A stretch of DNA of 10,744 nt, taken from positions 1 to 10,744 of the forward strand of contig JAUPWC010000003.1 of assembly GCA_030916665.1 (NCBI GenBank), in the 5' to 3' direction. The stretch is from Verrucomicrobiota bacterium. GTDB taxonomy: Bacteria; Verrucomicrobiota; Verrucomicrobiia; Opitutales; Opitutaceae. Positions 1-6,843 of this stretch are shown piece by piece; position 1 is the first letter of the stretch; each line of letters begins with the position of its first letter. The notes beneath the pieces were generated by a model, which was given only the letters and a program-made list of their open reading frames with translations, searched no databases and was not told where the DNA came from. Both the position numbers and the translations under genes were made by a program.

Positions 1-63
1 AATAGGATAGTTGTGCATGGGGGACTGGAAGCGGTTCGGATGGCGAAACCGACGACGGGTTCG

Positions 64-77
64 CGGGAATTTTCCCG
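64..77. repeat. Short inverted repeat upstream of the NamZ-like gene
   Basis: CGGGAA and TTCCCG are perfect 6-base arms separated by TT, ending 43 bases before the preferred GTG start at 121. If that start is right, the dyad lies in the 5' untranslated or promoter region and could bind a dimeric regulator or form a small hairpin. If translation begins at 13 or 40 it is inside the coding region and probably chance. No convincing -35/-10 pair is visible around it. Confidence 0.25.
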
Positions 78-120
78 GAATCTCCTCGCCAAGCCGCGCG
101 GGCGTTTTCAGAAAAACGTC

Positions 121-1488
121 GTGCTCCGCCGGTCACCCGCGCTTCCTCTTCCCGTTTTCGCCCTGCTCGCGTTCCTCGCGCTGCTCGCGGGTTGCGTGAC
201 CGACAGCAAGAAGACCGAGAAGAAACCCGCGCCCAAACCGCCGGTGGCCCAGCCGGAGCCCAAGCCCGAGCCTCCGCCCGAAAAACTCCCGCGCGTGATG
301 CTCGGCATCGACGTGCTCGAGGCCGAGGGCTTCAAGGCCATCGCCGGCAAGCGCCTCGGCCTGCTCACGCACCGCGCCGGCGTAAACCGCCGCGGCGAAA
401 GCACCATCGACATTCTCCGCCGCGCCCCGCAGTCGAAGCTCGTCTGCCTCTTCGCCCCCGAACACGGCCTCGAAGGCCAGGTGAAGGCCGCCGAAAACTT
501 CAACGACTCCGTCCACCCGCCCACCGGCCTGCCCATCTACTCGCTCTACGGAAAGAACAAGCGCCCGACCAGGGAGCAGCTCAAGGGCCTGCACGCCGTC
601 GTCGTGGACCTGCAGGACATCGGCGTCCGCTCCTACACCTTCATCAGCTGGATGCGCTACACGATGGAGGCCTGCTTCGAGGCCGGCGTGGAGGTCATCA
701 TCCTCGACCGCCCGAACCCGCTCGGCGGCCTCAAGGTGGACGGCCCGCCGCTCGACATCGAGCACATGACCGACGTGGGCGCGTTCCGCGTGCCCTACGT
801 CCACGGCTTCACCATGGGCGAGCTGGCCACCATGGCCAAGAACGCCCCGCGGGTGCTGCACGTCAAAGACAGCGTGCGCGCCAAGGGCAAACTGACCGTG
901 ATCCCCATGCGCGGCTGGACACGCAGCATGCGCTGGCCCGAGACCGAGCTGAACTGGGTGCCAACCTCGCCGATGATCACCGACTACAACGCCATCATCG
1001 GCTACGCCATGATCGGCCTCGGCTGCGAACAGACGCCGTGGGCGCAGCTCGCGTTGCCCGCCGGGCTCAGGTCCGATTATCCGACCCGGGGCATCAGCTA
1101 CCCCAAGAAGACGCCCGAGGAGATCATCGCCGCCCTTGAACCATTCAAGATTCCCGGCATCCGCTTCGTGAAGCGCGAAAGCCGCACCGCCAACGGCAAG
1201 ACCAACGCCGGCGTGTTCGTCGAGGTCACCGACTGGAACGCCTGGCGGCCCACCGAACTCTCCTTCTACATGCACAAACTCGCCGAGAAGTGGTCGCCGA
1301 TGAAACTTTTCGCCACGCTCACCACCGGCCAGCAGCGTACTTTCCAGATCCACGTCGGCTCCACCGCCTGGTATGACACCCTCAGCAAGGAGGGCATGCG
1401 CGTGGACCCGGCGCTGTTCGTGAAAAACTGGACCGAACGCGCCGTGAATTCCCAGACAGCCAGCAAGAAATACTGGCTCTATCCCTGA
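121..1488 (+). CDS. DUF1343 / NamZ-type exo-beta-N-acetylmuramidase, lipoprotein
   Basis: Likely an exo-acting N-acetylmuramidase that releases MurNAc from the ends of peptidoglycan fragments (NamZ/YbbC family, formerly DUF1343), tethered to the envelope as a lipoprotein. Seen: with the GTG start at 121 (455 aa) the protein opens with Arg-Arg, a hydrophobic stretch and the lipobox LLAGC with the lipidation Cys at residue 25. A Pro/Lys/Glu-rich linker follows (about 27-60), then the family core: GIDVL, LGLLTH, FAPEHG (111-116), YSLYG (140-144), VDLQDIGVRSYTF, LDRPNPLGG (195-203) and HGFTMGELA (228-236). Start choice: the frame is open to the window edge, and GTG 13 and ATG 40 are also possible, but either would put a 27- or 36-residue polar extension before the signal peptide. 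No Shine-Dalgarno precedes any of them. The 3' end abuts msrB with three bases between. The family call is firm; the exact substrate is inferred from characterised relatives. Confidence 0.88.
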   Translation: MLRRSPALPLPVFALLAFLALLAGCVTDSKKTEKKPAPKPPVAQPEPKPEPPPEKLPRVMLGIDVLEAEGFKAIAGKRLGLLTHRAGVNRRGESTIDILRRAPQSKLVCLFAPEHGLEGQVKAAENFNDSVHPPTGLPIYSLYGKNKRPTREQLKGLHAVVVDLQDIGVRSYTFISWMRYTMEACFEAGVEVIILDRPNPLGGLKVDGPPLDIEHMTDVGAFRVPYVHGFTMGELATMAKNAPRVLHVKDSVRAKGKLTVIPMRGWTRSMRWPETELNWVPTSPMITDYNAIIGYAMIGLGCEQTPWAQLALPAGLRSDYPTRGISYPKKTPEEIIAALEPFKIPGIRFVKRESRTANGKTNAGVFVEVTDWNAWRPTELSFYMHKLAEKWSPMKLFATLTTGQQRTFQIHVGSTAWYDTLSKEGMRVDPALFVKNWTERAVNSQTASKKYWLYP

Positions 1489-1491
1489 GCG

Positions 1492-2097
1492 TTACTTGGC
1501 CTCCGGCCGGTTCTTCGCCACCCACTGGTCGTAATCGGCGCGCGGCATGAACTTCAGCGACGCGGAGTTGATGCAGTAGCGCAGACCGGTCGGACGCGGA
1601 CCGTCCTCGAACACATGGCCGAGGTGGCTGCCGCAGACGGCGCAGTGTGACTCGATGCGGGTCATGCCGTGACTGGTGTCGCGCTCCTCGCCGAGGAAAG
1701 ACTTCTCCAGCGGCTGCCAGTAGCTCGGCCAGCCCGTGCCGGAGTCGAACTTGTGCCGCGAATCGAAAAGCGGCGTGTCGCAGCCGACGCAGCAATAGAT
1801 GCCGTCGGCCTTGTGATCCCAGAAGGCGTTGCGGAAGGGCGGTTCGGTGCCCTGCTGGCGCGCGACGCGGTATTGCGCAGGCGTGAGCCGGGCCCGCCAC
1901 TCCTCGTCGGTGCGCTTCACCTTGGCCTTGCTCAGGTCGATGACGACGTTGGACGGCAGGCCGCAGGCGGAAATTTCGCCCGGGGCGCATTCGAGGGCAT
2001 CCTTGGCAACGGCGGATTTGGCGGTGTTCATGGCGGAAAAGCCCAGCACCCCGGCGGCAACCAGGACGGGCAACATCAGCAATCGGTGCAGTTTCAT
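1492..2097 (-). CDS. msrB: Exported peptide-methionine (R)-S-oxide reductase MsrB
   Basis: Reduces the R-epimer of methionine sulfoxide in proteins, probably in the periplasm. The 201-aa product begins with a basic n-region and a hydrophobic segment (about 5-22) and has a possible signal-peptidase site near SAVA (28-31). The MsrB core follows: [15 protein letters not shown], zinc-binding pairs CVGC (103, 106) and CAVC (152, 155), [18 protein letters not shown], and [11 protein letters not shown] with catalytic Cys175. The position often held by the resolving Cys (GCGWPS in many MsrBs) is Thr121, so recycling probably needs another Cys or direct attack by a thioredoxin-like reductant; Cys37 and Cys45 lie outside the core. 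ATG 2097 is chosen because it sits directly before the signal peptide; in-frame upstream starts reach 2217 but add a non-hydrophobic leader and overlap the divergent gene. The gene ends three bases from the NamZ-like gene. Confidence 0.93.
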   Translation of the reverse strand: MKLHRLLMLPVLVAAGVLGFSAMNTAKSAVAKDALECAPGEISACGLPSNVVIDLSKAKVKRTDEEWRARLTPAQYRVARQQGTEPPFRNAFWDHKADGIYCCVGCDTPLFDSRHKFDSGTGWPSYWQPLEKSFLGEERDTSHGMTRIESHCAVCGSHLGHVFEDGPRPTGLRYCINSASLKFMPRADYDQWVAKNRPEAK

Positions 2098-2141
2098 GCT
2101 TCCGGTAGAGTAGCCAGGACGGGCAAATATTCCATCGCCAG
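2098..2141. promoter_or_regulatory. Short divergent intergenic region (msrB / sulfatase-like gene)
   Basis: This 44-base gap separates two divergent starts and should hold promoters for both genes, unless the sulfatase-like gene really starts at GTG 2181, which would widen it to 83 bases. The only AT-rich segment is AAATAT at 2125-2130. On the minus strand it reads ATATTT about 28 bases before the msrB start, a reasonable place for a -10 element, but no good -35 is seen. This is a positional inference only. Confidence 0.3.
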
Positions 2142-4085
2142 ATGGCTTGCGACGGATGGAACCGGGGCTTTGCTCGACCGGTGCCATCCGCCCACCGACC
2201 GGCATCCGCCTCCGCACCCGCCCGGCCGCCCCGGGATTTTCTGCGGTTCCTCGGCCGCCTGCTGCTGTTCTGTCTGCCGCAGACCGCGGTCAGCACCGTG
2301 GCGATCCTCGCCTACGTGCGCGCCGGAATTTTTCCACCGTTCGGGGTCGGCACGCATGTGGCGCTGGTCCTCGCGCTGCAGATCGTCTTTTTCACCGGCT
2401 GGGCGCTGCTCGGCCGGCGGCTGGAGGGCGCCGACCGCCCCTGGTTTCGCCGGCTTTATGCGCTGAGCCTCTTCGCCAAGGGGCTGATGCTGAATCTCGT
2501 CTATGCGGCCAGCTACGCCAGCTACAGCCTGTGGGCGGAATACATCAGCTGGGCCAACCTCCGCGCGCTGGGTTCGCACCTGCGCGGATTCCAGCTGGCG
2601 ATCGGCGGCGGTTTCTTCTTCGCGCTCGCTGAGGTGGGCCTGGTGCTGGCCGGCTGCCTGTGGCTTCTGCTGGGCACGGCGGAAAAGTCGCTGCGGCGCC
2701 TCCAGACGGCGTTCGCCCCGCGCGCCGCCGGCCTCCACGCCCTGTTGCTCGCCGCGCTGGCCACCGTCGCCGCCGCCAACTTCTGGTTCCGCGACCCGCT
2801 GTGGCTGCACATGGCGGATCGCGATCCCGTGCTCGCGTTCTGGACCAACCGCGCCGCGGCCGAACCGGTGCTCACCGCGGAAATGCTGGCCGACCGCGCG
2901 GAGGGCCGGGCCTACGCCGTGCCGGCGGAATTCCGGCGGCGAAACGTCATCGTGATCGCCATCGACTGCCTGCGCGCGGACCACCTGTCCTTTCGCGGCT
3001 ATGCGCGCGAGACCATGCCCTTCCTCACCTCCCTCCACCGGGCGGGCCGACTGCACGAGGTCGCGTTCGGCGTGTCCAACGGCAACGATTCCCCGCAGGG
3101 CATCCGCGCCATCCTCAATTCCCGGCTGCCGCACCGGCAGAACTTCCACAATTTCCGCCTGCACGACCTGCTCCGGCAGGCCGGTTACCGCACGCACCTG
3201 TTCGGCACCGGCGACCACACCACGCTCGGCAACATGCGCCTGCACTACGGCCCCAACGTGGACGTCTTCCGCGACGGGCTCTCCTCGCGCCAATATTCGG
3301 TGAACGACGACCGCGGGCTGATCGAATCCCTCGACGATCTGCCGGCCGCGGACTCCCAGCCCGCGTTTTTCTACATCCACCTCATGTCGGCCCACGAACT
3401 CGGCGTGCGCGAGCCCCGGTTCGCCCGCTGGCAGCCGGCCAGCCTCACGATGGACTGGCACGCCATCATCACCAAGCGGCACGACCCGCAGGCCACGGTC
3501 AATTCCTACGACAACGGCGTCCTGCAGGCCGACCACCACCTGCGGGAGATCATGACCCGCCTGGAGGCCAAGGGTTATCTCCGGGACTACGTCGCCGTGA
3601 TCACCGGCGACCACGGCCAGGGCCTGGGCGATCGCGGGCATCACGGGCACTCGGAGTTTCTGCACGGCCAGGACGTGAGCGTGCCGATTCTCTTTCTCGA
3701 GTCCGGCGCCGCGGACTACGGCCCGATGCCCTTCGGCAGCCATGTCGATATCGCGCCGACCCTGCTCGACCGGCTGGGCCTGCCCAAACCCGCGCGCTGG
3801 CAGGGTCGCTCGCTTCACAACGCCGCGCCGCCCGAAAGCACCTTCCTTGTCGCCGCACGCTCCGGCAGCTGGCGGGGCGTGCTGCGGCGGCGGGAGGAAC
3901 GGCTGAGTAAATATCTTTTCAAAGGCATCCGGGCCGACTCCTTCCAGGAGGAGCTCTACGACCTGAGCCGCGATCCGGGGGAGACCCGGAATCTCATCGC
4001 CGATCCGGCTTCCGCAGAATTGCTGTTGGAAATGCGGCGGATGGCCGCCATGGAATTCGGACGTCCCGTGCCACCTCTGAACTGA
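2142..4085 (+). CDS. Five-helix membrane protein with periplasmic sulfatase / LtaS-EptA-type phosphotransferase domain
   Basis: A 647-aa member of the alkaline phosphatase/sulfatase superfamily. Seen: a polar N-terminus, then about five hydrophobic helices (near 34-60, 70-92, 104-128, 150-177, 197-214), then a soluble domain from about residue 265, the layout of LtaS, EptA and YejM-like proteins. Metal-site motifs are present: [17 protein letters not shown] (Asp275), [21 protein letters not shown] (Asp490, His491, His501/503) and [15 protein letters not shown] (His534). The nucleophile region reads [14 protein letters not shown] (312-325). It lacks the C/S-x-P-x-R sulfatase signature, so Ser317 is the candidate nucleophile, aligned by eye with the Thr of transferase-type relatives. 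It could hydrolyse sulfate or phosphate esters, or move a phosphoglycerol or phosphoethanolamine headgroup; the sequence does not decide. GTG 2181 is an alternative start. The stop is one base before the PmtA-like gene, so the two are very likely co-transcribed and coupled. Confidence 0.85.
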   Translation: MACDGWNRGFARPVPSAHRPASASAPARPPRDFLRFLGRLLLFCLPQTAVSTVAILAYVRAGIFPPFGVGTHVALVLALQIVFFTGWALLGRRLEGADRPWFRRLYALSLFAKGLMLNLVYAASYASYSLWAEYISWANLRALGSHLRGFQLAIGGGFFFALAEVGLVLAGCLWLLLGTAEKSLRRLQTAFAPRAAGLHALLLAALATVAAANFWFRDPLWLHMADRDPVLAFWTNRAAAEPVLTAEMLADRAEGRAYAVPAEFRRRNVIVIAIDCLRADHLSFRGYARETMPFLTSLHRAGRLHEVAFGVSNGNDSPQGIRAILNSRLPHRQNFHNFRLHDLLRQAGYRTHLFGTGDHTTLGNMRLHYGPNVDVFRDGLSSRQYSVNDDRGLIESLDDLPAADSQPAFFYIHLMSAHELGVREPRFARWQPASLTMDWHAIITKRHDPQATVNSYDNGVLQADHHLREIMTRLEAKGYLRDYVAVITGDHGQGLGDRGHHGHSEFLHGQDVSVPILFLESGAADYGPMPFGSHVDIAPTLLDRLGLPKPARWQGRSLHNAAPPESTFLVAARSGSWRGVLRRREERLSKYLFKGIRADSFQEELYDLSRDPGETRNLIADPASAELLLEMRRMAAMEFGRPVPPLN

Positions 4086-4086
4086 C

Positions 4087-4773
4087 ATGCCCGCCGAAGA
4101 AGCCACCCTGAACCCGCACACCCCGCCGCTGCCGGAAACGGTCCGCAAGGACGGTCTGTCGCTGGCCAAGGTCCGCTCGGCCTACGAACGCTGGGCGCCG
4201 GTTTACGACGAGGTGTTCGGCGCCTGTTTCAAGCCCGGGCAGCGCCGCGCCGTCGAGGTCCTCGCCAGCGCCCCGCGCGAACGCATCCTCGAGGTCGGGG
4301 TCGGCACCGGCCTCGCCCTGCCCCTCTGGCACCGGCAGGCGGAGGTGACCGGCATCGACATCTCCGAACGCATGCTGCAGCGCGCCGGCCGCCTGTGCCG
4401 GCGCCGCGGCCTGGCCCACGTGCGCCTGCGCCTGCTCGACGCCCAGGCCACCGACTACCCGGACAACCACTTCGACAAGATCGCGGCCATGTATGTCGTC
4501 TCGGTGGTGCCCAGCGCTCCCGCGCTCCTCGCGGAGATGCGGCGCATCTGCAAACCCGGCGGACGCATCGTCATCGTCAACCATTTCGCCCACGCCCATC
4601 CGCTGGTCGGCCGTTTCGAGCGGCTCTTCGCCAACCATGCCGCGCTGCTGGGTTTTCATCCGGCCATGTCCGCCGCCACGGTCACCGCGGCGCCCGGGCT
4701 GCGCATCCTGCGCACCGAGCGGGTCAACTGGGGCGGCTACTGGACGCTGCTCGAGGCGGAAAACCTCAAGTAA
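4087..4773 (+). CDS. pmtA: PmtA-like SAM-dependent methyltransferase (probable phosphatidylethanolamine N-methyltransferase)
   Basis: A 228-aa class I methyltransferase. Seen: SAYERWAPVYDEVFG (31-45), a signature of the PmtA/UbiE group; the SAM loop LEVGVGTGLALPL (68-80); an acidic residue at the end of the next strand (VTGIDIS, Asp91); LLDAQATDYPDNHFD (116-130); and KPGGRIVIVNH (156-166). The FGACFKPGQRRAV stretch and the NH after the post-IV strand resemble the Rhodobacter-type PmtA, which methylates phosphatidylethanolamine to phosphatidylcholine using three SAM. A ubiquinone/menaquinone methyltransferase or another lipid methyltransferase remains possible. There are no membrane helices, so it would act at the cytoplasmic face of the inner membrane. 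Its ATG lies one base after the stop of the sulfatase-like gene, with no Shine-Dalgarno, which suggests reinitiation. It ends three bases from xseA. Confidence 0.78.
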   Translation: MPAEEATLNPHTPPLPETVRKDGLSLAKVRSAYERWAPVYDEVFGACFKPGQRRAVEVLASAPRERILEVGVGTGLALPLWHRQAEVTGIDISERMLQRAGRLCRRRGLAHVRLRLLDAQATDYPDNHFDKIAAMYVVSVVPSAPALLAEMRRICKPGGRIVIVNHFAHAHPLVGRFERLFANHAALLGFHPAMSAATVTAAPGLRILRTERVNWGGYWTLLEAENLK

Positions 4774-4776
4774 GCC

Positions 4777-6060
4777 TCAAGACTCGGCCCGCACCCGGAC
4801 GTGGCCGTCGTGGAATTCGTTGACCAGCGGCTGGCCGGGCTGGACGCCCTTGGCTCGGGCCACCGGCCGGCCCTGTTCGTCGCGCACGATGGCGTAGCCG
4901 CGCTTCAGCACCGACTGCGGGCTGGCCGATTCGAGCCGCTTCCACAGCGCCAGCAACCGGTGCGACTCGAGCTGCACCCGTTTCTCCGGCGAGGCCGCCG
5001 CCAGGCGCGCGCGCGCCGCCGTGAGCGACTGCCGGCCCTGCGACACCGAGTCGCGCAGCGCGGCGGCGAGGCGGTTGCGCAGGTCGTCGAGCCGGAGATG
5101 GTTCTGCTCGATGGCGGCGGCGGGCGAGAGCAGCCGCAACCGGCTGCGCACATGGTCGAGCTGCTGGCGCGCCTGCTCCAGCCGGGTCGCCGCAATGTCG
5201 TCGAGGCTGCCACCCGCGTTGTCGAGCCGCTCACGGCACGCGAGATACTGGCTGGAGATGAGTTCCGCCGCGCCGCTCGGCGTCTCGGCGCGGACATCCG
5301 CGGCAAAGTCGCAGAGCGTGTAGTCGATCTCGTGGCCCACGGCCGAGATGACCGGCACGGCGCAGGCCGCCACGGCGCGCACCAGCGGCTCCTCGTTGAA
5401 GGCCCAGAGATCCTCGATGCTGCCGCCGCCGCGGCCGATGACGAGCAGGTCGAAAATCCCCAGCGACTCGGCGGTGCGCAGCAGCGCCGCCATCTCGGCC
5501 GCCGCGCCCTCGCCCTGCACCTTCGCCGACAGCACGACCAACCGGCCGGTCCAGCGCCGGCGCTGGAGGATGCGGATGAAATCCTGCACCGCCGCGCCCG
5601 TCGGCGACGTGATGAAACCCACCGTGCGCGGCAACTGCGGCAGCGGCTTTTTGCGGTCCGCATCGAAGAGGCCCTCGGCGGCGAGCCGCTTCTTCAGCAA
5701 CTCAAATTCCTGCTGCAACCGGCCGGCCCCGTGCTCGATGAGCGCGCGGGTGATGAGCTGGTATTGGCCGCGCGCCTCATAGACGTCCACCTCGCCGTAA
5801 ACCAGCACCTGCAGGCCGTCGCGCAGTTTCACTGACTGGCGCGCGGCGTCGCCGCGGAACATCACGCAGCTGAGCTGGGCGCCGGCATCCTTGAGGGAAA
5901 AATAGACGTGCCCGCTGGACTGCGCGCGAAGATTCGAAACCTCGCCCTGAACCCAGCAGGGCGGCAGGCCGCCCTTGAGCAGCTCCTTCACCCGGCGCGT
6001 GAAGTCCGTGACGCTCTGCACCCGCCCGGAGTCGTCGAGACTGGCGTCAGGTCGCTTCAT
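4777..6060 (-). CDS. xseA: Exodeoxyribonuclease VII large subunit
   Basis: Catalytic large subunit of exonuclease VII, which degrades single-stranded DNA from both ends together with several XseB subunits in the cytoplasm. The 427-aa length is normal. Seen in order: an N-terminal OB-fold (about 14-110, including CWVQGEVSNLR and GHVYFSLKD); the nuclease core with FITSPTGAAVQDFIRIL (149-165), GRGGGSIEDLWAFNEE (209-224) and SAVGHEIDYTLCDFAADVR; a long Arg/Leu/Gln-rich helical region (about 275-385) where XseB normally binds; and the C-terminal LKRGYAIVRD motif. ATG 6060 is chosen: its first base is the last base of the upstream TGA (TGATG), a classic coupled start. A TTG one codon earlier is possible. 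No xseB is in the window, so the small subunit must be encoded elsewhere. Confidence 0.96.
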   Translation of the reverse strand: MKRPDASLDDSGRVQSVTDFTRRVKELLKGGLPPCWVQGEVSNLRAQSSGHVYFSLKDAGAQLSCVMFRGDAARQSVKLRDGLQVLVYGEVDVYEARGQYQLITRALIEHGAGRLQQEFELLKKRLAAEGLFDADRKKPLPQLPRTVGFITSPTGAAVQDFIRILQRRRWTGRLVVLSAKVQGEGAAAEMAALLRTAESLGIFDLLVIGRGGGSIEDLWAFNEEPLVRAVAACAVPVISAVGHEIDYTLCDFAADVRAETPSGAAELISSQYLACRERLDNAGGSLDDIAATRLEQARQQLDHVRSRLRLLSPAAAIEQNHLRLDDLRNRLAAALRDSVSQGRQSLTAARARLAAASPEKRVQLESHRLLALWKRLESASPQSVLKRGYAIVRDEQGRPVARAKGVQPGQPLVNEFHDGHVRVRAES

Positions 6061-6737
6061 CAACCCGCCTTTTTCTTCGCGCCGTAATGCTTCCTCACCA
6101 GGTGCGTGCCGGCCATCAGCGCGAGCAGCAGCAGCAACGACACGAAGGCGATCTTGCCCTTGCCGTGCAGCAGGGCGTCGCCGAACAGGATGACCGCGGC
6201 ATTGATCGGGAGCTGGATCAGGGCAGAGACCACCAGATAGCGGACGAACGGCACGCCGGCCAGTCCGAGCAGGTAGTTCTGCACCGGAAAGGGCACGCCC
6301 GGCGTCACGCGCAGCAGCACGATGAGATCGGTCGCGTCACCCGAATCCACCTGCGGGAGACGATAACCGAGCAGCTTGACCAGTCGCTCCAGGAGCGGGC
6401 GAAAGGCGCGGCTGGCCAAAAAATAGCTCAGCACCATGTTGGTGATGATCGCGCCCAGCGAGAGCGCGAGCACCGCCGGCATCCCGAGCTGCGGTCCGAA
6501 GACCGAGCCGGCTGTCAGCGAGAAAAACGAGAGCGGCGCTCCCACCGCCGGCAGCAGCGTCATCGCGACGAAAAACGTCACGGCCCCCGCGCTCCGGATC
6601 AGCTCGAGCCCCTGCTGCACAAGCGCCTTGAGATTGAAACCCCAGGCCAGCAACAGGCCGCCCGCCACCACCACGGCGGCGGCGACGGCGAGCTTGAGCA
6701 GGAGGGCGCGGTTGGGGCGCGGGGCGGTTTCGGACAT
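6060..6737 (-). CDS. TVP38/TMEM64 family (VTT-domain) inner-membrane protein
   Basis: A 225-aa polytopic membrane protein of the VTT (SNARE-associated / DedA-like) superfamily. Seen: an N-terminal helix (about 10-33), the VTT core with LLPAVGAPLSFFSLTAGSVFG (61-81), a following helix pair ending LSYFLASRAFRPLLE, the signature LLRVTPGVPFPVQNYLLGLAGV (141-162) with the Arg and Pro-x-x-Pro pattern typical of the family, further helices (about 165-187 and 197-211), and a Lys-rich cytoplasmic tail. Relatives are linked to lipid scrambling, membrane homeostasis and transport; no specific substrate can be read from the sequence. ATG 6737 is preferred; a GTG three codons upstream (6746) is possible. 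Its stop overlaps the xseA start by one base, so the two form an operon on the minus strand. Confidence 0.88.
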   Translation of the reverse strand: MSETAPRPNRALLLKLAVAAAVVVAGGLLLAWGFNLKALVQQGLELIRSAGAVTFFVAMTLLPAVGAPLSFFSLTAGSVFGPQLGMPAVLALSLGAIITNMVLSYFLASRAFRPLLERLVKLLGYRLPQVDSGDATDLIVLLRVTPGVPFPVQNYLLGLAGVPFVRYLVVSALIQLPINAAVILFGDALLHGKGKIAFVSLLLLLALMAGTHLVRKHYGAKKKAG

Positions 6738-6843
6738 GGGGCGCACGATGCCCCGCGGGCTCGGCCAGCGTCAAGGGTGGAGGTCCGCCGGGGAAATCAG
6801 ACTGGCGCCGGCCCACGGCTCAGTCTGTCATGCCGCGTCGCGC
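6738..6843. promoter_or_regulatory. Divergent intergenic region (VTT gene / ligase gene)
   Basis: These 106 bases separate the minus-strand VTT-xseA unit from the plus-strand ligase-sugar transferase unit, so promoters for both are expected here. The stretch is GC-rich. I see no clear -35/-10 pair, no Shine-Dalgarno before ATG 6844, and only a weak five-base inverted repeat (GGGGC/GCCCC, 6738-6754) next to the VTT start. The promoter role is inferred from gene direction alone. Confidence 0.35.

Noticed and set aside
133..1353. Open minus-strand frame of about 400 codons opposite the NamZ-like gene
   Set aside because: Repetitive Val/His/Gly/Ala composition mirrors the coding strand; no recognisable motif, and the plus-strand gene has full family conservation.
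1486..1494. Terminator between convergent genes
   Set aside because: Only three bases separate the stop codons and no hairpin with a T run is visible on either side.
2094..4169. Open minus-strand frame of nearly 700 codons opposite the sulfatase-like gene
   Set aside because: Its translation is rich in His, Val, Gly, Ala, Arg and Glu with no family motifs, and it spans three better-supported genes. It is an antisense shadow produced by GC-rich third positions of the plus-strand gene.
4801..5835. Plus-strand open frame opposite xseA
   Set aside because: Arg/Ala/Leu-rich translation without motifs; xseA on the minus strand is unambiguous.
6738..6754. Inverted repeat GGGGC/GCCCC beside the VTT start
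   Set aside because: Only five base pairs, all G/C, in a GC-rich region; expected by chance, and it is not followed by a T tract.
6436..6843. Possible 5' extension of the ligase gene, in the same open frame
   Set aside because: The extension is antisense to the VTT gene, has low-complexity Ser/Ala/Arg content, and precedes a good membrane-protein start at 6844.
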